From positions 2,147-9,672 of the forward strand of contig JAKAUG010000126.1 in NCBI GenBank assembly GCA_021827805.1: a stretch of DNA of 7,526 nucleotides, read 5' to 3'. The notes beneath the pieces were generated by a model. The model was not told where the DNA came from. It made no database searches and saw only the letters and a list, made by a program, of their open reading frames with translations. Made by a program: the position numbers and the translations under genes. This DNA comes from Bacillota bacterium. Lineage in GTDB: Bacteria; Bacillota; Sulfobacillia; RBS10-35; JAJYVN01. Shown one piece after another: positions 1-6,200 of the stretch (position 1 is the first letter of the stretch; each line of letters starts with the position of its first letter).

Positions 1-361
1 CCAGGGCAAGGGCTCGGTCATCAACACGGCCTCGTTCGTGGCCGTGTTGGGCGCCGCCACCTCGCAGGTCTCCTACACCGCCTCCAAGGGCGGCGTGCTG
101 GCCATGAGCCGTGAGCTCGGCGTGCAGTTCGCCCGCGAGGGAATCCGGGTGAACGCCCTCAGCCCCGGCACGATCATGACCCCGTTCCATGAACGCTTCA
201 GCACCCCCGAACGTCTGGAGGGCATCCGGCGCCAGATCCCCCTGGGGCGCCTGGGAACGGCCGAGGACTGCGCAGGGGCGGTGCTGTATCTGGTGTCCGC
301 GCTGTCCGCATACGTCACGGGCGAGGTGCTGGAGGTCAACGGCGGCCAGCACTTCGCATAA
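1..361 (+). CDS. Short-chain dehydrogenase/reductase (SDR), C-terminal part, cut by the left edge
   Basis: The reading frame enters at base 2 and ends in TAA at 359-361, so about 119 C-terminal residues are visible; the N-terminal Rossmann half with the glycine-rich cofactor motif is outside the window. The visible part starts in the strand carrying the catalytic serine (GSVINTAS). The active-site pair Y-T-A-S-K follows, with Tyr encoded at 74-76 and Lys four residues later. After it come the helix RELGVQFAREGIRVNAL, the SPGTIMTPF loop and the typical SDR end VTGEVLEVNGGQ. This is the classical NAD(P)-dependent SDR layout of cytosolic sugar/polyol dehydrogenases and 3-oxoacyl-ACP-reductase-like enzymes; the substrate cannot be read from the sequence. 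A GTG at 38 could be mistaken for a start, but it lies in the middle of the conserved fold. A ThuA gene follows 46 nt later on the same strand, pointing to carbohydrate metabolism rather than fatty acid synthesis (inference). Confidence 0.95.
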   Translation, partial: QGKGSVINTASFVAVLGAATSQVSYTASKGGVLAMSRELGVQFAREGIRVNALSPGTIMTPFHERFSTPERLEGIRRQIPLGRLGTAEDCAGAVLYLVSALSAYVTGEVLEVNGGQHFA

Positions 362-392
362 CTGCACCAACCGGCCGCGGGCCATCGCGGCG

Positions 393-398
393 AGGAGG
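393..398 (+). promoter_or_regulatory. Ribosome binding site of the ThuA gene
   Basis: A perfect AGGAGG lies 9 nt before the ATG at 408. It decides the start: an ATG at 400 is in another frame, and the open frame's extension further upstream overlaps the SDR gene and has no family similarity. Confidence 0.85.
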
Positions 399-407
399 GA
401 TGGGTCG

Positions 408-1037
408 ATGCCCGGTCGCGCGCTTCTGCTGGGTGGCATGACCACGGCGTATCACCAATTCTGGATCAACGGACCGGCCCTGCGGGACATTCTGGAGCAC
501 CATGGTTTCCAGACCTACCTGAGCGAAGATCTGGAGGTACTGGCCTCCCCCGGGCTCGGCAACTACAATCTGGTCGTCAACCTCACCACGGGGCGCGATC
601 TCTCTGCCGCGCAGGAGGCTGGCCTCTTGGGCTGGCTCCGCTCAGGCCGGGGCCTGGTGGGGATCCACAACGCCGCCGACACCTTCAAGAACTCCAGTGC
701 CTACATCTCCGCCCTCGGCGGCAAGTTCATCACCCATCCGGCGCAGCTGGACATCGAGGTCCAATACAGCGCCCCCGCGCACCCTGTGGTGGCGGGCCTC
801 CCGCCCCTGACGGTGCACGACGAGCTGTATCTGCTGGAGTGGGACCCCTCGCGCGTGCAGCTCCTGGCCAGAACCACCAGCCATGATCCGGGGGGCACGC
901 CGCTCTGCTGGCTGCGCGACGAGGGCCAGGGCCGCGTGTTCTATCTGTCCCTGGGCCACAACAGGAGCACCTACGACGACCCGACCTTCCGGGAGTGGGT
1001 GGGCCGCGGCGCACGCTGGGCGGCCGGAGAACTCTGA
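408..1037 (+). CDS. ThuA domain-containing protein
   Basis: This 209-residue protein matches the ThuA family in length and layout. These proteins have a class-I glutamine-amidotransferase-like fold but lack its catalytic cysteine. It starts with the strand RALLLGG, has the strand NYNLVVNLTTG at 52-62, and carries the family elbow GLVGIHNAADTF at 82-93 where an amidotransferase would have its nucleophile. The acidic motif VHDELY is at 136-141, and the C-terminal signature GRVFYLSLGHNRSTYDDP is at about 175-192. ThuA was named for trehalose utilisation in rhizobia, where ThuA and the dehydrogenase ThuB act in metabolism of disaccharides through 3-keto sugars. Many bacterial members sit in sugar-catabolism loci without an assigned reaction, so the substrate here is unknown. 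There is no signal peptide or membrane helix, so it should be cytoplasmic. It probably shares a transcript with the upstream SDR gene, and a strong hairpin follows its stop. Confidence 0.93.
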   Translation: MPGRALLLGGMTTAYHQFWINGPALRDILEHHGFQTYLSEDLEVLASPGLGNYNLVVNLTTGRDLSAAQEAGLLGWLRSGRGLVGIHNAADTFKNSSAYISALGGKFITHPAQLDIEVQYSAPAHPVVAGLPPLTVHDELYLLEWDPSRVQLLARTTSHDPGGTPLCWLRDEGQGRVFYLSLGHNRSTYDDPTFREWVGRGARWAAGEL

Positions 1038-1048
1038 GCGAAGCCCGA

Positions 1049-1097
1049 GGCGCAGCACGCCCGCCGCCGACGGCTGAAGGCGGCGGGGTGCTGCGCC
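1049..1097 (+). terminator. Large GC hairpin after the ThuA gene, probable terminator
   Basis: The left arm at 1049-1068 and right arm at 1079-1097 form 19 base pairs with a single bulged G (1059). The loop at 1069-1078 is 10 nt. The hairpin starts 11 nt after the ThuA stop codon. No T-run follows, so it is not a textbook intrinsic terminator. Its position and stability still suggest it ends or stabilises the SDR-ThuA transcript. Confidence 0.7.
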
Positions 1098-1154
1098 GCC
1101 CTCAGGGCCGCTGGGATCCCACGAGCCTGGGTCAACAGAGCCGGTCTTGCCCAA

Positions 1155-1177
1155 CAAACCCGGACATCCGGTGTTTG
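1155..1177. repeat. Bulged inverted repeat, possible operator or leader hairpin
   Basis: CAAACCCGGA at 1155-1164 is mirrored by TCCGG, one extra T, then GTTTG at 1167-1177. This gives ten matching pairs around a 2-nt centre, effectively a 4-nt loop if folded as RNA. It lies about 520 nt before the hydrolase start, and its arms are less GC-dominated than the surroundings. It could be a repressor site or part of an RNA structure. Chance is possible, since the bulge breaks the symmetry. Confidence 0.3.
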
Positions 1178-1686
1178 GTGCCGCCCCACTCCGGCTTGCG
1201 CCGGTTGCCCCTGGTTCCCTGCCCACCACCCAGCAGGGAGTCGATCCCGTACCGAGGGACGCGGGGCCGGACAGACCAGGGGGAATTGTTCCGCGCCTCT
1301 CGCGGCAAGCCGTTTGCGTCTCACGCGGACCCCACACCAGCCGCACCGCCGGCCGTTCCTCCCGCGAGCGGCACACCTCGCGCCCGCGGTCCATCAGGTC
1401 GGTCCACGGTCCGCCCCGCGCCCGGACGAGGCCCTCAGCGCGCTGCGCACATGCGTCCGGAGCGGCTGGCAGGGCTCCGGGGCGCCGGTCTGCCGCAGGC
1501 GAACCATGCGCGCGCCATTGTGGTCGAGAACGGGGAGGTGCCCCCTCCCGTTTGCGGGGGCTCCTTCCGTTCCCGGCCCGCAGGCGAGTGGTCGTCCACG
1601 CCGTACTTTCCCCCACATGCGTTCCGGGCTTTGGGCGAACCACCGCGTTGGGGGCGAGGCGGCATGGCCGCCCTCCCCAGCCAGCG

Positions 1687-1695
1687 AAGGGGGGG
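1687..1695 (+). promoter_or_regulatory. Purine-rich ribosome binding site before the GTG start of the hydrolase
   Basis: AAGGGGGGG lies 5 nt before the GTG at 1701. It is a G-rich variant of AAGGAGG that could pair with the 16S rRNA tail with one mismatch. It supports the GTG over the in-frame ATG at 1743, which has no purine-rich site and would remove the first strand of the fold. An upstream GGTGCCCCC at 1537-1545 is exactly complementary to 1691-1699. Confidence 0.55.
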
Positions 1696-1700
1696 CACCA

Positions 1701-3026
1701 GTGGACGAGATCCTGGTCCGACCGCGCGCAGCGTGCCAGACCATGCAGGGCTTTGGCGCCTCGGGCGCCTGGTGGGCGCACCACGTGGGCCTCTGGCCGG
1801 ACACCGACCTGGAACGGGTCCTGCGCCTGCTCTTTGACGCGCGGACGGGCATCGGGCTTTCCGTTTACCGCTACAACATCGGCGCCGGGGGCGGGGAGGA
1901 GATCCGGGACCCCTGGCGCAGGGCGGAAACGTTCCTGGTCCGTCCGGGGGTCTACGACTGGAGCCGCGACGCCGGTGGACGCCGCGTGCTGCGCGCCGCC
2001 TGCGCGCTGGGAGTCCCAAACCTCATCGCCTTCGCCAACAGCCCACCGGCTGCCCTGACCATCTCAGGACTGGCCAGCGGCGGCCCCCAGGGAGCGTCGA
2101 ACCTGGCACCGGACGCCAACCGGGCCTATGCCCAGTACCTGGTGGATGTTCTCACACGCCTGCGGCGGGTCGAGGGGGTACCGGTGGGCTGGATCAGTCC
2201 CATCAACGAACCGCAGTGGGACTGGAATCCCGGCAAGGGCCAGGAGGGGTGCCACTGGGAGGTGGACGAGGGCGTGGCCCTGCTGCGCGAAGTCGTGACC
2301 TCCCTCTCCCGGGCGGGCCTTGGTGTGCGGGTCTCCGCACCGGAATGCGGGGACTGGAAGAGCTGCACACCGTGGCTCGAGGCCCTGGAGGCTGAGCCGT
2401 GGGCGGCTGGCGCGCTGCCGCACCTGGCCCTGCACTCCTACTGGTCGCGACGCGAGGACCGCGTCGCCGTGGCGGACTGGATGGCGAGCCGCTCCCGCAC
2501 GCTGCCCCTCTGGATGTCCGAGTGGTGCGAGATGCGCCCCGGACGTGACATGGGCATGGACTCGGCCCTCGTTCTGGCCCAGACCGTCCATGACGACCTC
2601 GTCCTGGGAGGGGTGACCTCCTGGCAATACTGGATCGGGGTGTCCAAGTACGATTACCGCGACGGGCTGCTCTACGTGGACGAGTCATCGCGCGCGGTCC
2701 TGCCGACCAAGCGTCTGTGGGCTCTCGGGAATTTCAGCCGCTTTGTGCGACCCGGTGCCGTGCGTCTGGAGGCCGATTGCACCCACCCCGAGGTGAGGGC
2801 GATGGCCTTCTCCGAGGCCCGTGGCGCCCACCTGGTCCTTGTGGCCATCAACCTCGCCCAGCAGGACATCGCGCTTGGCCTCCGGACGTACGGCAAAGCA
2901 GACCTGCATCCGCTTGAGGCTTGGGTGACCTCGGAGGAACACGATCTCGCCGCCGTGGCGGTGGGCCGAGGCCCGGTGCGCCTCGCCGGACGCAGCGTCA
3001 CCACGGTGCTGTTGACGGCAGTGTGA
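1701..3026 (+). CDS. Glycoside hydrolase family 30 beta-glycosidase (possibly endo-beta-1,6-galactanase-like)
   Basis: The predicted 441-residue protein is a complete retaining family 30 glycosidase. The family's N-terminal signature MQGFGASGAWWA is at 15-26, followed by the strand GLSVYRYNIGAG at 52-63. The acid/base glutamate is Glu170 in SPINEPQWDW, the motif HSYW is at 245-248, and the nucleophile is Glu274 in LWMSEW. The C-terminal beta-sandwich begins around ALGNFSRFVRPG (341-352) and ends in RSVTTVLLTAV. The WW after the first signature and the YNIGAG strand resemble the subfamily with endo-beta-1,6-galactanases more than glucosylceramidases or xylanases, but I cannot settle the subfamily from memory. 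The GTG start keeps the beta strand (VDEILVRP) that normally precedes the signature. No signal peptide is present from this start or in the longer open frame, so the enzyme looks cytoplasmic and may act on imported oligosaccharides. A long gap and a hairpin separate it from the ThuA gene, so it probably has its own promoter. Confidence 0.92.
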   Translation: MDEILVRPRAACQTMQGFGASGAWWAHHVGLWPDTDLERVLRLLFDARTGIGLSVYRYNIGAGGGEEIRDPWRRAETFLVRPGVYDWSRDAGGRRVLRAACALGVPNLIAFANSPPAALTISGLASGGPQGASNLAPDANRAYAQYLVDVLTRLRRVEGVPVGWISPINEPQWDWNPGKGQEGCHWEVDEGVALLREVVTSLSRAGLGVRVSAPECGDWKSCTPWLEALEAEPWAAGALPHLALHSYWSRREDRVAVADWMASRSRTLPLWMSEWCEMRPGRDMGMDSALVLAQTVHDDLVLGGVTSWQYWIGVSKYDYRDGLLYVDESSRAVLPTKRLWALGNFSRFVRPGAVRLEADCTHPEVRAMAFSEARGAHLVLVAINLAQQDIALGLRTYGKADLHPLEAWVTSEEHDLAAVAVGRGPVRLAGRSVTTVLLTAV

Positions 3027-3036
3027 CGCGGGTTGC

Positions 3037-3073
3037 GGGAAGGGCCTCCCGGATCCCCCGGAAGGCCCTTCCC
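3037..3073 (+). terminator. Hairpin after the glycoside hydrolase, probable terminator
   Basis: A perfect 11-bp stem (GGGAAGGGCCT at 3037-3047 with AGGCCCTTCCC at 3063-3073) encloses a 15-nt loop that can pair further. It starts 10 nt after the stop codon. No T-run follows. It would also form in transcripts of the opposite strand, so it may act as a back-stop for the convergent permease gene. Confidence 0.7.
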
Positions 3074-3217
3074 CGGTCCGGTCGCAGCCCGTCTCCTGGC
3101 CCCAGGCGCCTGCGCGGGCCCTCCCGCGGGGAGCATCGGGCCCAGCTGGCGTGGACAGACAGCGCGGCAAGGCCCCGAGCCCCCGGAGCCACACTCCTGG
3201 GGCCCAGGGCCGATCGG
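3074..3217. other. Gap between convergent genes
   Basis: This 144-nt non-coding stretch lies between the two terminator-like hairpins. It holds a 10-bp palindrome, CAGGCGCCTG (3103-3112), directly followed by a 6-bp stem with a 4-nt loop, CGCGGG/CCCGCG (3113-3128). I see no gene in it. The small stems are plausible by chance in such GC-rich DNA. Confidence 0.5.
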
Positions 3218-3252
3218 GAGCACCCGTGCGCAACGCCTGCGCGCGGGTGCTC
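3218..3252 (-). terminator. Hairpin overlapping the permease stop codon, probable terminator
   Basis: Arms at 3218-3231 and 3239-3252 give 13 of 14 matching positions around a 7-nt loop (3232-3238). In the minus-strand transcript the odd position (3243/3227) is a C-A mismatch; in a plus-strand transcript it would be a G-U pair. The outer arm takes in two bases of the permease stop codon (TGA, reading 3253 to 3251). No T-run follows in the direction of permease transcription. It is the expected terminator of that gene. Confidence 0.65.
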
Positions 3253-6200
3253 ACTCCTCAAGCTTGACGGTCTCTCCAACGTGCATCCGCCGCAGCAGGG
3301 CCAGGAGGCTGCCAATCACCAGGGCGAAGAGGATGCCCAGCACCGCGGAAACCTGCCAGAGGGCGGCGCCCGGACCAGCCGTGGCGAACGGAGGCGCGTC
3401 CGGACCCGTGAACGCCGGTTGGAAGAGCGGCAGGAAGAGCGCGGCCGCCACCAGACCTGTGACCACGCCGGACGCCGCCCCAGTCACGACCAGCAGCCCC
3501 TGTTCCAGGGCCACCGTGCCCACCACCGAGGACCACTCGAGCCCCAGCGCCCGCAGCAGCCCGAGCTGGCTGAGCTGGCCGCGCAGCAGCAGCCCCGCAT
3601 ACAGCAGGTATCCAGCGGTCGTGATCGCCAGAGCCACGAGGAACCCGATCGTGAGCACGCCGCTCTGGCCCGCCCACTCTGGCGTGGCCAGGGCGGCGGC
3701 CTCCTCGCTCGCGGCCACATCGGACACGCTGGTGAAGAGCCCGTAGTTCTCAAGGCCCTGCTGGATCGCCGTGGGATTGGCGCCGTGATCCAGCTGCATC
3801 AGCACATCCCGGGAGCCCAGACACGGATTGGCGCCGCACGTCAGATTGAGCAGGTCGTTGGCCGCGCTCTGCGTCGTGATGACGAAAGCGTTGGTGACCT
3901 GGGCACCCGGCAGGCCGGGAATCGTGCCCACCGCGTTGAAGGAGCCGCCGCCACCGCCCGCTGGCGCCAGGTTGAGCACGGAGCCCCGGGTCATCTGGGC
4001 CAGGTCCGGGGACAGGAGCGCGGCATTGGGCGTGGACTCCAGGGCCCGGAGGTAGTGGGCTTCCGAGCGCGGGGCCCAGGCGGAATCCCACCAGGCAACC
4101 CGGGCGTAAGCCTGGGGGTTGATCGTGACCAGGGTCACCTTGGTCGGAGACAGCCCCGGCTGGGTGAGGGTGACAGGCAACTCGTCGATCTCCGCGGCGT
4201 CGGCCACCCCGGGCACCTTCAGGTTGAGGGAGAAGGGCGGCAGGGGCCGCACCGCGCCCTGGGGCAGCACGGGGTCCACGTTGTCGTAGGTCTGGCAGAC
4301 GCCGACCGCCGTCTGCATCGTCGTGCAGGGAGACACCTGCTCCAGTCGCAGCGGAGCGCCCACACGGAAGCGCACGGCGGCGGTGAGGTTGTTGTCCAGC
4401 GTGCGGGCGGCGGCCGCGCTATACATGCCGAGCGCCCCGGTGAAGGACAGCAGCAGCAGGACCGGGGCGAACTGGGCCGGCAACCGGCCGATACGGCGGA
4501 GCGGCAGGACCGCGGCCGGCTTGAGCCAGGCCCCGAACGCCGCGTCCAGGTTCCGCAGCAGCCAGCCCACGAAGCGCACCGCGAGCAGCCCGCCAACCAC
4601 CAGAAAGGCCGCGGGCAGCAGATACAGGGCCGGATCGCCGATAATCGCGGAGACCCCGCCGCCGCCCAGGGTGACGTGGCGGAAGATCAGCCACATCACG
4701 ATGAGCACCAGCAGGGCCACGCCGTCCAGGTAGGAACGTTGCCACAGGGGCTGCTCCACGGTGCGGGAGGCGCGCAGCCGGGCCGCCACGATGGAGCGGG
4801 ACAGCGCGGCCAGCGCCGGCACCAGCGCCGCCGCGACGGCCAGGGCCGCCGCAACCGCGGAATACACGAAATCCACCCCGGCGATGTGCACCGGCAGCGG
4901 TGGCCGCGGGGTGAAGTGCAAGAAGCCCGTGGCCGCACCCATGGCGCGGGCGAAGAACATGGCGGGAAGCGGCGCGATCAGAGCCATGGGCAGGGCGAGC
5001 AGGATCCATTCCACGAGGTACAGCAGCAGTACGTGACGAGAGTTGGCCCCGCGACTGGAGTACACGGCGATCTCCGAGGCCTCGGCGCCGACGATCAGGC
5101 TCGCGGTGATCGCCACGAAATAGAGCACCATGGCCAGCACGGGGATGCTCACCAGGCGGAGCAGCGCGGCCAGCGTGCTCTCACGCGCGGTGAAACCCTG
5201 CAACTGAGAGAACGGGGAGGCATCCAGCCGCGCATTCGACGAGATGTTTGTCAAGTGCTGCGCCAGATCCTGCATGGCGGCGATGGCCGCGGGCACCGAC
5301 TGGGCGTTCAGGCCGCCGAGATTCAGCACGCTGTACCAGGCAGCCTCCTGCAGGGGCAGCTTGCGCTCTTGCACCGTCAGCTTCTGCAGCACGGAGGGTG
5401 TCGTGAACAGGTCATGGTCGAAGTACATGTAGGGCCAGTACGACCCGCCCGGATGCAGCTCGTTGAACACCCCGACGATGCGCACCGTGACAGGGGTGCC
5501 GCCCAGACCGCCGTTCATGCGATACATGTGGCCCAGTTGGAGGCCGTTGCGCGTCATGGTCTGGTCCGTGGCGATCACGGGGATGGTGCCGTGCGCCCCG
5601 GGCGCCCCGGGCAGGGTGCCCCGCTCGAGCGTGACGTGGGGCGCCATGTTGCTGATGGCATCCAGGGAGAGATACTGCACCTGGGCCGTGGGGTTGTTCA
5701 CCTGCTGCACATCCACGGTGTCCATGGGACTGGTGGTCAGATACGAAACCAGCGGGGTGGAGGTGAGGTGCTCGCTCCGGCCGACGCCCGCGGCCGCGGC
5801 CTGAAGTTGCTGCAGGGTCTGCGGCTGGTAGCCGTAGCCTCCCCCCGGAAAGAACGAAATGAGCACGGCGCCCGCGGGACGTCCGTTGTGGGGCTGCAGC
5901 CCCGACTGCAGCACCCGCGTCAGCGAGCCCACGGTGTAGATCGGCACCGTGGCCGCCACGGCGGAGGCCAGCAGAATACCCGTCGCGAGGCCCGCCAGCC
6001 GTCCCGCGGAGGCGCGGAACCGCCGCACGGCGAGTGCGGCGAAACCGAGGATGGAGAACGCCGCCCGCGGAGCGGCGGACGGGGTCCGCACCGGGCGCGG
6101 ACTGCCCGCGGCGGCCGGGATGGAGGTGTCCGCGGGGGTGGCGGCCTCGCGCACGGAGGCTCCGCCGCAACGCTCCTTCAGGCGCCGGAGCGTCTCAGCG

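Larger units (their letters stand above)
1098..1700. other. Long intergenic region without a convincing gene
   Basis: About 600 nt between the ThuA hairpin and the glycoside hydrolase start. Several frames stay open on both strands, but all translate to Arg/Pro/Gly/Ala-rich sequence without recognisable motifs, as expected for GC-rich DNA poor in stop codons. The frame of the hydrolase is open back to 1314, but the extension shows no domain, no signal peptide and no family similarity. I could not pick out a convincing -35/-10 pair. Small 6-bp stems occur (CCCTGC/GCAGGG at 1217-1238; CGCGAG/CTCGCG at 1363-1382), as do three copies of CGGTCC at 1387, 1400 and 1407. All are within what such base composition produces by chance. 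The region probably contains the hydrolase promoter and leader. Confidence 0.55.

Noticed and set aside
189..407. Longer N-terminus for the ThuA protein from 189
   Set aside because: It would overlap the SDR gene in another frame. The ATG at 408 has a perfect AGGAGG 9 nt upstream and starts at the first strand of the fold.
1387..1412. Three copies of CGGTCC as a possible iteron or operator array
   Set aside because: The copies are only 6 nt long, unevenly spaced (13 and 7 nt) and expected by chance in such GC-rich sequence.
1314..1700. Longer N-terminus for the glycoside hydrolase from 1314
   Set aside because: The added 129 residues carry no signal peptide or domain and look like translated non-coding DNA. 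The GTG at 1701 has a purine-rich site and begins just before the first conserved strand.
1038..1700. Insertion sequence remnant in the gap
   Set aside because: I found no terminal inverted repeats with flanking duplications and no transposase-like motif in any frame.
642..1784. A minus-strand open frame of 380 codons across the ThuA gene and the intergenic gap
   Set aside because: It overlaps the ThuA gene antisense, its product is Arg/Pro/Gly-rich without motifs, and no convincing ribosome binding site was seen.
995..2058. Two plus-strand open frames (995-1837 and 1147-2058) in the gap before the hydrolase
   Set aside because: Both run into the start of the hydrolase in the wrong frame and encode Arg/Pro/Ser-rich sequence without family features.
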